Origin: Sinohyriopsis cumingii
Taxonomy: Eukaryota; Mollusca; Bivalvia; Unionida; Unionidae
Assembly (NCBI GenBank): GCA_028554795.2
Contig: CM068839.1
Location: forward strand, 40,453,006-40,517,005
DNA: 64,000 bases
Direction of reading: 5' to 3'
The first letter of the stretch is position 1, and every line of letters starts with the position of its first letter. The notes beneath the pieces were generated by a model. The model was not told the DNA's origin, did not search any database, and worked only from the letters and a program-made list of their open reading frames with translations. The position numbers and the translations under genes were made by a program. This document shows positions 24,542 to 37,020 of this stretch, one piece after another.

Positions 24542-25329
24542 TGGGGGGGGGGGCAGTGGGTTAGAGGCAGCAGTTGAGGGATATGTGTGGTGTGTGTGTC
24601 TTTGAGTGGGGAATCATGTCATAACAAGAGGTAAAAGATACACAGCAGTGAAACAAGGTTTGGCATGCACACTGTCAACAGGTTACAAATAGCCTACAGT
24701 TGATTTGGGAAAGGTTGGGTTTCTAATCATTTCAATTAAATGGCATCATTTCTCTAACTGTATACCAAGTGAAAATGTATACATTTTAGCAACTGTTGCA
24801 GCCTCAACAGCTGGCAGTAATGGTCTCCAAGTACAACATTATAATAAGGAAATGCTGTAGATACAGTCAAACCTGTCCTAATGGTGACCTGAGTTTATCA
24901 GTCACTTGGTCACAAAAAGCGATTTTATTTATTTCCCCTCAGCAAATTTCATATATATATATATATATATGCTGTGTAATCAGGTGTCACTTGTCTTCTA
25001 CATCCAGGTGTGTTTCTTAACCAAGCAATGGTTTCACCCTGCCTTCTGCAGTCACTAGAGCATATCAGCAGTGATGCTCAAAGTATGCAAATGAAACTTC
25101 TTTTGATGGACAAGACATTGTATATATAAATGTATATTATATGAACTGATTTTTAAATGTTTCATATTTTGATTGTACTTAATGTAATCCAGTTAAACTC
25201 AAAGGTTTCTGACAAAGCCAGATTGATCAAGCTGACAGCAGGTCAACCAACAGTCATGTGATACAACAAAACCATTGTTGACACATGCTCTATTACTGAT
25301 GAATCTTTCTCCAAGTTGCTGGTATACCG
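24542..25329. other. No recognisable gene
   Basis: Holds a G10 tract (24544-24553), a GT-rich stretch and a short (TA)n at 24949-24970. GTCAAACCTGTCCTAATGG at about 24868 resembles an arm of the AACCTGT foldback family. Confidence 0.45.
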
Positions 25330-25596
25330 CCTGCTTTTCTGTAATTTTGCATCATTTTCATAGTTGATTTTTCACTGCAGGATGATATTTTATGTTTTAT
25401 ATATGTTTATGTTTTCACAGATGCCTATGCATGTATTCCAGGCTTGATACTTTGAATTCTAAAATTACTTAATTATTTAGTGTCAAGCCAGATTCTTCAC
25501 ATGTTGTATATACTGTATATATTGTACATAACAGACAGAAGGCCTCAAGGTAGATTAGTTCTGTAACTAATTGAGTTACCTTCACTAAATAAAGTC

Positions 25597-25632
<36 letters not shown>

Positions 25633-25633
25633 T
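25330..25633 (+). mobile_element. Probable LINE 3' tail with (ATT)n
   Basis: A stretch ending GTTACCTTCACTAAATAAAG followed by (ATT)n at 25598-25633. A 3' UTR with AATAAA running directly into (ATT)n is a common end of CR1-like LINEs. No coding part remains, so the family is inferred only. Confidence 0.5.
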
Positions 25634-25774
25634 TGGTGAGTTTAAGCAACTGCTTAATCCATCAATTGTTTAAATTATCTCAACTGACCTAGCAAAAAGC
25701 TGTTTCACAATTATAGTTAAGCTGTCAATTAGTAAGTTTATTTAGGAGCCATTTCTACTGTTAATGAGATATGT

Positions 25775-25785
25775 GTGTGTGTTTT

Positions 25786-25818
<33 letters not shown>

Positions 25819-25852
25819 ATCTGTGTCTGTGAGAGAAAGAGAGAGAGAGACA
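25775..25852. repeat. (TG)n/(GA)n compound microsatellite
   Basis: TG-rich stretch with interruptions, passing into GA repeats. Confidence 0.95.
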
Positions 25853-26259
25853 GATGTATAAACAAGTACATGTACATAACTGTAGTTTTCTTGATTTGAT
25901 TGGGGTGGATTTAAATTATCAGAATGGTTTTATGAGACATTCAACGAAAGGCAAAGTCAGTTACTGATAAATGCAGTTATTCCTCTACTGGAGAGAAGAT
26001 AACACCTCTTGTCATTGGAAAGTTAAAAAAATCAAAATGAATATACAATATCCTTGTGTGAATGTGAAACTTTATTGAATTTTGTTATTTTTCTTGTTTG
26101 CTAACTAGCTAAATTAAATACATATATCTTGGTAGCATACTATGACTGCTAATAATACAGATAAAATAATAATAATGACAATACTACTAATAATAATGCA
26201 AATGCTATTAGGTTCATTGTACATACAGTACAATTTTGTCATGAACTAAGCTGAGAGCT
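25853..26259. other. No recognisable gene
   Basis: AT-rich, with a loose AAT-rich stretch near 26155-26200. Confidence 0.45.
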
Positions 26260-26318
26260 AAACCTGTCTACAAAGGCCATTTCTGTCTTTTCCTAGGGTG
26301 GTTGCTGTAGACAGGTTT
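26260..26318. mobile_element. Small foldback sequence, perfect 13-bp arms
   Basis: AAACCTGTCTACA (26260-26272) and TGTAGACAGGTTT (26306-26318) are exact inverted complements around a 33-nt spacer. Similar arm sequence at 4236-4292. Confidence 0.55.
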
Positions 26319-26564
26319 GACTTATTTACTTCTGTTCATCACTTAAAATGGAACAAATTTTCAGTCAATTTTTTCTTGTGCACATAATTATATACTATAT
26401 TTTGGTACCAAAATATCAGAAGGAGAAAATTCTTTCATTTTATACATGCTATAATTATTCTGATTGTAATGCCTGCCTGTATGATTGATATTTGATTGTA
26501 AGTACACATGTATGTCTATTAGCGCTGATATCCATATTGTTTGTATGTTTGTTCATCTGTATGT

Positions 26565-26737
26565 GTGGGTTTAATGTTATTTTTCATCACATGATAGGTT
26601 TATACATGGCAGCTGGAATATTTGGTCTGAAAAAAAATTAGAAGAATCACCAAGCTGAGACAAAGACAGAGGTGTGAGCTATCAGTGAACTAAAAAGGCA
26701 AGTACCTTTAAGACCACTTGGCCACCCGAGGCCATGA
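26565..26737 (-). mobile_element. SINE-B, old copy with internal loss
   Basis: GGGTTTAATGTTATTTTTCA and CATGGCAGCTGGAAT match the SINE-B 3' region. GACAGAGGTGTGAG and ACCACTTGGCCACCCGAGGC match the tRNA-like head. The middle is replaced or deleted. The 34-bp array starts at its head end. Confidence 0.75.
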
Positions 26738-27481
26738 TATCCAGATTGCAAAACATGTATATTAAGATGGATATCCAGATTGTAAAACATGTATATTTGC
26801 ACTGATATCCAGACTGTAAAACATGTATATTTGCACTGATATCCAGGTTGCAAAACATATATATTAGCATTGATCTCCAGATTGTAAAACATATATATTA
26901 GCACTGATATCCAGATTGTAAAACATGTATATTTGCACTGATATCCAGATTGTAAAACATGTATATTAGCACTGATATCCAGATTGTAAAACATGTATAT
27001 TAGCACTGATATTCAGATTGTAAAACATGTATATTAGCACTGATATCCAGATTGTAAAACATGTATATTAGCACTGATATTCAGATTGTAAAACATGTAT
27101 ATTAGCACTGATATCCAGATTGTAAAACATGTATATTAGCACTGATATCCAGATTGTAAAACATGTATATTTGCACTGATATCCAGATTGTAAAACATGT
27201 ATATTAGCACTGATATTCAGATTGTAAAACATGTATATTAGCATTGATATTCAGATTGTAAAACATGTATATTAACATTGATATCCTGATTGTAAAACAT
27301 GTATATTAACATTGATATCCTGATTGTAAAACATGTATATTAACATTGATATCCAGATTGTAAAGCATGTCCATTAGCATTGATATCCAGATTTTAAATC
27401 ATGGCTATTAATGTGGACATCCAGTTTGTAAAGCATGACTATTTACATTAAAATCCAGATTGTAAAACCAATCAAATAACA
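26738..27481. repeat. 34-bp minisatellite, about 21 copies
   Basis: Units read GCACTGATATCCAGATTGTA then AAACATGTATATTA. Sites vary between ATCC/ATTC, TTTGCA/TTAGCA and ATGT/ATAT, and units become more divergent towards 27480. The array resumes for about one unit beyond the SINE at 27498-27755. Confidence 0.95.
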
Positions 27482-27497
27482 CTGATATCTGGATTGT

Positions 27498-27755
27498 AGT
27501 TGTTGTAGTTGTAGTTGTTGTAGGGTTTAATGCCATTTTTCAGCACACGATAGGCTTTACATGGCAGCCAGTATTAATGGTGGAAGAAGAACTGAGGAAA
27601 ACCCTAGGAAAGAACCACCGACCACGAGAAGCTACTGGCAAGCTTTCTCACATACCCACAACGGCCAAATCTGAAACTTGAACCCACGCAGACAGAGGTC
27701 AGATGGTAGTGATCCATAACGGAGAGTGCTTTAGGCCACTCGGTCACGCGGGGCC
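27498..27755 (-). mobile_element. SINE-B copy inserted into the 34-bp array
   Basis: Full-length copy with a GTTGTAGTTGTAGTTGTTG tail side and head CACTCGGTCACGCGGGGCC. Flanked by CTGATATCTGGATTGT at 27482-27497 and again at 27756-27771. Both flanks carry the rare TCTGG variant of the array unit (normally TCCAG), so this is a true target-site duplication and not two ordinary array units. Confidence 0.92.
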
Positions 27756-27799
27756 CTGATATCTGGATTGTAAAGCATGTCTATTAACACTGAAATCCG

Positions 27800-28379
27800 G
27801 ACTGTTATGCATGCTTTGTAGCATGAGTTACAATGCACCTTGCATCAAATCTTTAAACTGAATTGTCAAGTTCAGCTTTATTGGTAGTGTGCAAAATAAT
27901 CCAGTAATTAGGTTGGAAACATCCTTCATACCGGGGAAACATGGCCAGATTAACAAATTGAGAGATATTCTTTCTCAATAAATGACAGATGCAATTGCTG
28001 AAAAAGAAATATTTTTTATGTATTGCTGAATGAAAATACAACAAATGGCTTGTAATCTTCAAATTACTGTGCAGATGTGATCACCATTACACAGACTAAT
28101 GTGCTACAGTGGTGTAATTGTGTTCTGCTAGGGGAATTAGACAAGTGAGAGCGTTTTTCTTTTATACATTTAATTCAATATGAAGCCTTCTAGTTCTACA
28201 TGCTGACTCTCTCTGGTGCCATGGTTGACCTTAGCTTATAAATGATCCTCAAGGGACCTCTTAAAAAGCATTTGCTGTGGACCTTTCTAGACTATGGCTT
28301 TTGGTCAGATTTTGTCTTCACCTGATGTCAATATGACTTAATGTCCATGAGGAACAGTAACAACAAAAACTTATTGATG
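27800..28379. other. No recognisable gene
   Basis: AT-rich with no supported coding frame or array. Confidence 0.45.
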
Positions 28380-28880
28380 GCTGCCATGATCTCCATATTT
28401 GTGGTCAGACAGAACTATTTTTATTTGGGTCCAATTATAAATTTCACACTTGGTCTGAGCTCTGGTGAAAACCCCATACTGAAACGAGTCTATTTCGGAG
28501 GAGTTGCATGATTTCAAGATGGCTCCATCATGGCCATATTGGGTGTTAAATACCATTTTATTAAGGACCAACTAGACTGCATAAGAAATCTTCTGATGAA
28601 AGCCAATGTTAATATGAATTTCTATCTGAGAAAAGTAGCTGCAACAAATTTTTTTTGCATGCCATTGTGACTGCCATACTGATAGTAATGTCAGCAAATT
28701 TTTCACTTAAAACCAACCATACACTGTAATAAGTATTATAGGTAAACCCCAATATATGACTTTCCATTCAGGAGTAGCAATATTGAGATTTCAAGATGGC
28801 TGTCATAATGGTCATACTGGAATTAAGATTAGCACCGTTTTCATTTGAGACTGACTAGAAGTCATCTGTGAAAAATCCTA
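28380..28880. repeat. Degenerate tandem pair, about 282-bp unit
   Basis: GATTTCAAGATGGCTCCATC (about 28509) recurs as GATTTCAAGATGGCTGTCAT (about 28791) with loosely similar flanks (GGAGTTGCATG / GGAGTAGCAAT). Ancient duplication. Confidence 0.5.
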
Positions 28881-28884
28881 TATC

Positions 28885-29100
28885 AACTGCATAATGGACA
28901 GGTACACCTTCTGAAGGGTGAACCTTGACTGGAATGTGTACTCTACCAGTGTCCACTGACAGTGGAGCACATTCTTGTCAAGTGTGTCAATTTCCACCTT
29001 GTGAGACACAACTATTTCAGCATGAACTGTATGCCACCTGAGAAAGTCATGGACTTTTGAAGGGACTGTGGGTTATACAACAAATGTTAATCATGTTTGA
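28885..29100 (+). pseudogene. LINE ORF2 C-terminal fragment with zinc-knuckle-like motif
   Basis: In the frame ending at a stop near 29061 I read VHLLKGEP, a stop, then LECVLYQCPLTVEHILVKC and RHNYFSMNCM. The C-x4-C-x6-H-x4-C spacing with TVEHIL is typical of the extreme C terminus of I/Nimb- or Jockey-like LINE proteins. Upstream coding is lost; an in-frame TGA near 28927 breaks it. A short 3' UTR leads into the microsatellite at 29136. The clade is uncertain. Confidence 0.65.
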
Positions 29101-29134
29101 AGATTTTATATGTGTTGCATTTGTTATTTTATGA

Positions 29135-29135
<1 letters not shown>

Positions 29136-29190
<55 letters not shown>
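29136..29190. repeat. (TG)n(TA)n microsatellite
   Basis: TG repeats pass directly into TA repeats. Confidence 0.96.
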
Positions 29191-29193
<3 letters not shown>

Positions 29194-29637
29194 TGACCTT
29201 GAGAATTTACTTCCCACACCATTTCTGGTTTTTGTGCTTTACCTTGGTTAGGTACACAGTAGCTTCTTAGTGGTAAATACATGTACATTCATAGAAACAT
29301 TTTTGCTCATCTTCACATAAAACCTAATTCAACTTTCTAGCAATTACCTAACTTTTGAAGTCTAATATGAGTTTTGTAACATTATGGTCAATATGATAAT
29401 TCTACAATATGGTTAAGATGATTGTACAATACAGTTATTATGATTGTTTTATAATTGGCATATTACATTAAATATGACAGTTTCATAACTGGACCAAAAG
29501 AAGTTAATATTATTATAGTTATGTAAATTGACACAGTACAGAAAATATGATAGTTTTGTAATTGGGCCAATATGGTTTCTACTCATTTATAAATTAAGTG
29601 AATGGATTCAACATTGTCTATAATATTTTTTGTTTGG
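29191..29637. other. No recognisable gene; loose 36-bp periodicity
   Basis: Between 29380 and 29575, blocks such as CAATATGGTTAAGATGATTG recur loosely, suggesting an eroded minisatellite. Confidence 0.35.
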
Positions 29638-29808
29638 TATTTTATAGCACATCAACCCAAGAAGCTTACTAAGTTCATAGACAATCAGAGTAAAGTGCCT
29701 TACCCAAGGATACACTACAGTAGCCAATGCAGGCTGATCAAATGTTACGATTCTAACTGGTCTTCTTTTGGAAGCAAGTTTCGGCATGCTAACCACTGTG
29801 CCACCACA
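29638..29808 (-). mobile_element. SINE-C (tRNA-derived, one copy)
   Basis: On the minus strand it starts GTGGTGGCACAGTGGTTAGC, a clear box A-like head. Box B is weak. Further in is GTATCCTTGGGTAAGGCACT, a core motif I know from many metazoan SINEs. The same core, decayed, follows the head of SINE-D (61316-61480). The 3' boundary is uncertain. Confidence 0.6.
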
Positions 29809-30007
29809 TCTTCTGTCTCAATTAGTCCCCTGTTTTTCCTTATCCATGTGTGCATAGGACATTATTCCCAAAACTGTGTGATTCTGCAAGTGAGCTGACA
29901 AGTTTGAGACTACAAGCATCGGTGATGTTTGTTGTCAATTTCTACACCTCTGAAGATAATGACCAATACTCCCTGATCATTACTTGAAACAAAGGTTCAG
30001 GAATATA

Positions 30008-30014
30008 TATATAT

Positions 30015-30079
<65 letters not shown>

Positions 30080-30106
30080 CAGAGAGAGAGACAGAGAGAG
30101 AGAGAG
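30008..30106. repeat. (TA)n(GA)n microsatellite
   Basis: Short TA run then about 90 bases of GA with rare interruptions. The Ser/Leu-rich frames antisense to it are artefacts. Confidence 0.97.
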
Positions 30107-30490
30107 TCTAATCTTATTATTACAGAACTGCTGCACAAATGAGGACCATATAGGGCATAATAATGCAAAAGAATTGCTACAAGTGAGGACTATAATAATG
30201 AAAGATATTGCTGTAAATGATTAATGAGGACAAGAGGTTATAGTAATTAGAGCTGAAACAAATATCCAAATATCTGAATTAGAATAATTTATTCAGTAAA
30301 AATAGGAATAGAAAATTAGTATTTGAATATTCGTCTTTTTTACCCAGCAAGTTTGACAAAGTTTTGTTACAGACCCAAACAAGGCAAAATGTAAACCATG
30401 CAACGTTAAATTAACTGGTTTTCAAGGGAACAACTTAAAACCTGCTAAATCAACTGAAATTCAGACTCATAAAATCATAATATTAAGATT
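30107..30490. other. No recognisable gene
   Basis: GAATTGCTACAAGTGAGGAC and related blocks near 30125, 30173 and 30209 form a faint 40-50 bp repeat. TTGCTGTAAATGAGGAATGA near 31773 belongs to the same sequence. Confidence 0.35.
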
Positions 30491-30588
30491 CTGAATGGTC
30501 ACATTGCTTTCAACATGATCATTTCTATTCATTCTACTCCTGAATGGTCACATTGCTTTCAACATCATCATTTCTATTCATTCTACTC
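30491..30588. repeat. 49-bp duplication x2
   Basis: CTGAATGGTCACATTGCTTT starts at 30491 and 30540. The copies differ at about one base (ATGATCA/ATCATCA). Confidence 0.92.
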
Positions 30589-32220
30589 CTAAAATGATAT
30601 GGTGTACTATGACAAGTTGATGAAGAACATGGTACAATGCAAGAGTCATATCAAAGTCAACTAAATCTTTTGTATTAATCAACCAGAGTTCAGAACAGTA
30701 CTCATACATTCATTGTCCAAAGCAGCTGTGGTCAATCCTGCATACTGTCTCCACTCTGCACCCAGATCATCTTGCCTTGGAATGTTAACACCAATATAAT
30801 TCTGCGTTTGGTCTTGTATTCAAATTTTGAAGTCCTACACAAATATGGAATTACCAATCTGCTTAAATATCTGACATGATTCTCTCTTTTATTTCTTAAA
30901 AGTCAGATATGCAGATGCAAGCGTCATATATTGACCACCATGTACATTGGCAAGTTTACATGACTTTGGAAGACGGTCATTGAGGATGTACAAATCAAGA
31001 CTGTGATTTTATAATAAAACTTAATACAAAGCTATAGTTATCAGGAATTATTTCAATTTGTTAAGGGATTATTGCACTTTTTCTTTCCTATGCTGTTTTG
31101 AAGATCATTTAACTGTTTGTTGAGAATCAATTTTTACTCCCAAAGTCAAATGGTCTACTCCCAAACTTGGCTGAGGCAGAAAACCTTGGCAGAGGTTACA
31201 CTATACTAGTTATATAATCCTCGAGGTCATTTAACATGTATTGCAATTTAATCATATTTACAAGATGATTTTATTACTCATGTATGGTTCTCATTTAAAA
31301 CAAATATATACCAAGTCTTCATGAGTCTCTTATGTTATAGCAGAAAATCCCAATGTCTGAGTTAGACATTTTATTGTTGGTCAGATAATTAAATTCAATT
31401 ATATTGTCCATGGGATTCTGATTGTGCACAAAATCACTTCCCTGAGCAATATTTATGACAATTCCTGAATTAAACTAAATAGGTAATTGAGTTTCTGTCC
31501 TTTACTACTTATCTTCAGCACTAAAGTAACATTTATGCTAATGGATTGATTTTGAAGTTAAACAAGGTTAATAACATCTCATTCATTGGATCTTTCATTC
31601 TAATCCTCAGAAGATTTATCAAAGACAAATGCAATTTCACTGAAATGATTTCATATTACTTAGCTCTCAGTGTTTCTTTTTTTAAAACTTGGCTTGAATG
31701 GAACTGGGGGTTTCAATAACAACATTTCAGATGGAAAATTTGGTATTCATTTCATCACCAATAATGCACAATCTTGCTGTAAATGAGGAATGAGGACCAG
31801 AGGGTTTAATAAAACACAGTACTGCTCTCAAAGCAGCAATTTATCAGGGAGCAAATGAAATTCTTTAAAATGAGCGAGGATCAATATTTATCACATTTTC
31901 AAGCAGCATCTTTGTAAAAAGTAATTAATCAGTCACAATAAGCAGATTTGCTGACTAACATGAGATCAATTCTTATTTCATCGAAACCTCTGCAATCTAA
32001 TTCTTTTTAGTATTACAATGTTCATCTATAAACCACACATTGTGTGCAAACATTAAAAGCATGGAGTTTTTAGTTAAAAAAATAAAACAATGCAGCCCAG
32101 ATGTTCAGGAATGGCTTGAATCTTCCATTAAAAAAAAAAATGCACTGAATATATCGATCAAATATATAAAGCAAATTTAAGGAAAATATGTTATTCTTCA
32201 ATATTTATTAGTAAAATAAA
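30589..32220. other. No recognisable gene
   Basis: AT-rich, stop-dense in all frames. No repeat array or RNA gene recognised. Confidence 0.45.
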
Positions 32221-32318
32221 ATCTGATGACTTTTCCACATCATGGCACCAGTCCATCAGTGACAATAAAATCTGATGACTTTTCCAGGTCATGGCACCAG
32301 TCCATCAATGACACTAAA
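32221..32318. repeat. 49-bp duplication x2
   Basis: ATCTGATGACTTTTCCA starts at 32221 and 32270, both continuing CATGGCACCAGTCCATCA. Three base differences. Confidence 0.92.
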
Positions 32319-33710
32319 ACTGGTCTGTTAGAAATCTAACTTTGCATGGGAACATCTCATTACGATAACCCCTCTGTCATGGACAATGGACTGGCCCAAT
32401 GTCTGAGTGCCCACAACATGGTCAAAAGACACTGATTTTCCAAATGTCCACTCTCAATACTGACATTGGCAACAGACTGTCCCAATGTCCTTACCGTAGT
32501 TAACACTGACAATGGCCACTGATTGTTTTTTTTTCATCAACGTGGATAACTGACCCAAACTGTCCAAAAGTCCATTCTTAAACATCAACAATAGATAATG
32601 ATTATTAAAGTGCTCACATTGCAAACTGCAATGGGCCTACTGAGAGACAGTATCATCTCAGAAATTCCCATACAAGACAATATTCACTGCTATCTCTAAA
32701 TGACCCTTGACACTTTACCATACTCATTGGTCTTGTTATTATGACTCTATGGTCACAAACTAAGTAACAGAAACAAAAGCAAAACCATCAAGTTTTGTAA
32801 AACTTAGAAAACAATTTAATTATCCAAGTTATGAATGAAAATGTGAGAGGAACTTACACTATTATGAAGTGAATTCTAACTAGTCCTTATCAAGGTCCAT
32901 GAAAGTCCTAAATGAATGAAAAGTTCCTTATAAATTTCAAAACCAGAAATGTACTGGTCCTCCAAAAACTGTAACATTGCCAAACTGGCGTTGTCCAGAA
33001 TTCCTTAAAATAATTTATAACAGTTCCAGAATAATATTAAAGTCCAAATAATGAACACTGTTTCCACTGGATAGTCCAAACAAATGTTTTTACTCTCGAA
33101 AAATATATAAGTACAACATAAAACACGTCTGCAGACTTACATCAGGAACACAATACAGTCCAAATAATCAGCACTTTTTATTTCCAATTAACAGTTTTTC
33201 CTCATGAATAATACCTGCAGCAATATTGGTCATGGTGATATTATTATCAATGTAACTCCATACTTTAACTTTTTTTTCACCTAACTTCGGCAAAATTCAT
33301 GATATTATGTGGTTATATCGTTGTATAAAGTCAATAAGAGATATATGGGGGGGGGCAGAACAGGACATTTTTGTCCATGGTATGTAACATATCCAGTATT
33401 CACTCAGAACAAGCACAGGAAACCTCATAAATCTCTCTCAAATCATTAAATGTTTACCAGTAAAGACAGATTTATTCTTTTTCCCCTAATTAAATCCACT
33501 TTTTAATCCATACTGACCTTTGTAGAGACAAATGCCAGATGATGATCCTTTTATTATAGAACCATTTGTGAATGAAGATAATGGTTATCAATTAAATCAG
33601 AGATCCCATCATACAGGCAACAGACAGTTAGTCTATAGCGATCTATTGTTATGTATTGATAGGGAGGATTTATTATCATAGCATACTGATTTTTATACAA
33701 GATATATTAC
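32319..33710. other. No recognisable gene
   Basis: Non-coding; a G-rich tract at about 33347-33355 is the only notable feature. Confidence 0.45.
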
Positions 33711-33822
33711 TACCATAATGTTAACATGCAAGTCCAACTGCACTGATCCAGATAATGTGCTAGCAGATCAGGCTCTATGTTGTCTGCAGTTGGGATCAAT
33801 TTATAAGTTAACATATATGGTA
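33711..33822. mobile_element. Short single-hairpin member of the foldback family
   Basis: Bounded by TACCATA (33711-33717) and TATGGTA (ends 33822). It keeps the outer arms AAGTCCAACTGCA and TGCAGTTGGGATC but has only one internal hairpin, apparently a hybrid of hairpin 2 (left arm) and hairpin 1 (right arm). An internal deletion of about 100 bp explains it. Confidence 0.72.
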
Positions 33823-35329
<1,507 letters not shown>

Positions 35330-35443
35330 TTTCAGTAAGGATAGGTTATAAATGACAACTGGTGAAGAACCTGGAAAATTCCCAGGAAGAACCAATGATA
35401 CAAAGGAAGCTAATGGCAAGATTTCTCACATACCTTCAAAGAC
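35330..35443 (-). mobile_element. SINE-B fragment
   Basis: GGATAGGTTATAAATGACA, GGTGAAGAACCTGG, AGCTAATGGCAAG and TTTCTCACATACC align in order with the SINE-B body. The head is missing and the 59-bp array begins exactly where the copy stops. Confidence 0.7.
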
Positions 35444-36500
35444 CGAGTAAAGGGAATTATTGAACATGAGCTTTGAGAGTACAGACTGAGGAAATCTGTC
35501 AGTGAGTAAAAGGAATTACTGAACATGATCTTTGAGAGTACGGACTGAGGAAATCAGTCAGTGAGTAAAGGGAATTATTGAACATGAGATCTGAGAGTAT
35601 GGACTGAGGAGATCAGTCAGTGAGTAAAGGGAATTATTGAACATGAGTTTTGAGAGTACAGACTGAGGAATTCAGTTGGTGAGTAAAGGGAATTACTGAA
35701 CATGAGCTTTGAGAGTATGGAAATCAGTCAGTGAGTAAAGGGAATTACTGAACATGAGATTTGAGAGTATGGACTAAGGAGATCAGTCAGTGAGTAAAGG
35801 GAATTATTGAACATGAGATTTGAGAGTATGGACTGAGGAAATCAGTTAGTGAGTAAAGAGAATTATTGAACATGAGATTTGAGAGTATGGACTGAGGAAA
35901 TCAGTCAGTGAGTAAAGAGAATTATTGAACATGGGATTTGAGAGTATGGACTGAGGAAATCAGTCAGTGAGTAAAGGAATTATTGAACATGGGATTTGAG
36001 AGTATGGACTGAGGAAATCAGTCATTGAGTAAAGGGAATTACTGAACATGAGACTTGAGAGTATGGACTGAGGAAATCAGTCAGTGAGTAAAGGGAATTA
36101 TTGAACACGAGATTTGAGAGTATGGACTGAGGAAATCAGTCAGTGAGTAAAGGGAATTATTGAACATGAGATTTGAGAGTACAGACTGAGGAAATCAGTC
36201 AGTGAGTAAAGGGAATTATTGAACACGAGATTTGAGAGTATGGACTGAGGAAATCAGTCAGTGAGTAAAGGGAATTATTGAACATGAGATTTGAGAGTAT
36301 GGACTGAGGAAATCAGTCAGTGAGTAAAAGGAATTATTGAACACGAGATTTGAGAGTATGGACTGAGGGAATCAGTCAGTGAGTAAAGGGAATTATTGAA
36401 CATGAGATTTGAGAGTATGGACTGAGGAGATCAGTCAGTGAGTAAAGGGAATTATTGAACATGAGATTTGAGAGTATGGACTGAGGAGATCAGTCAGTAA
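35444..36500. repeat. 59-bp minisatellite, about 18 copies
   Basis: Units start GAGTAAAGGGAATTATTGAA and continue through GAGAGTATGGACTGAGG, for example at 36086 and 36145. One unit near 35720 has lost about 8 bp. Units are more divergent at the left edge. Confidence 0.96.
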
Positions 36501-36812
36501 GTAATTATTTTCATTATGGTCCAGAACAGCATGGGTCATTAAATCAAGCACTGACACAAAAGTAAATCTCATATACATGGTTGTTTCCAAATTTCATTAT
36601 TTCATACAAGAACAAAAACACGTTATCAATATTCCATTATCATGCTTTTAGTTTCCAAAAAGAAGGATGTTAATAGTGGTTTTGCTTTGCTAATCGGGCT
36701 CAACCAGATGAGTTTATTAGGACAATAAAACTAGCAGTATTATCCTAAAAAGATTTTAAAAAAAGAACAACTGATATTATGATTCTAGTTCATTTTACAA
36801 AATCTTGGCTAG
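36501..36812. other. No recognisable gene
   Basis: AT-rich spacer between the 59-bp array and a foldback element. Confidence 0.45.
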
Positions 36813-37020
36813 TACCATATACGCTGAGTCCAACTCAAAGAAGACAGGCCCTGATCTGCCATTACATAAAGCACTGGCAGATCAGGGTATATGTTGTTTA
36901 TTCAACTAATTACTCCTAACAAGCCACAATGACACAGATCTGCCAACACATTATGCAATGGTAGATCTGGATCTATGCATTCTGCTTTTGGTTCTGACTG
37001 GTACATGAATATATACAGTA
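36813..37020 (+). mobile_element. Double-hairpin foldback element
   Basis: Begins TACCATATACGCTGAGTCCA. Hairpin 1 has GGCCCTGATCTGCCA and TGGCAGATCAGGG; the linker is AATTACTCCTAACAAGCC; hairpin 2 has ACACAGATCTGCCAAC and TGGTAGATCTGGATCT. The right outer arm is poorly kept. Confidence 0.82.
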
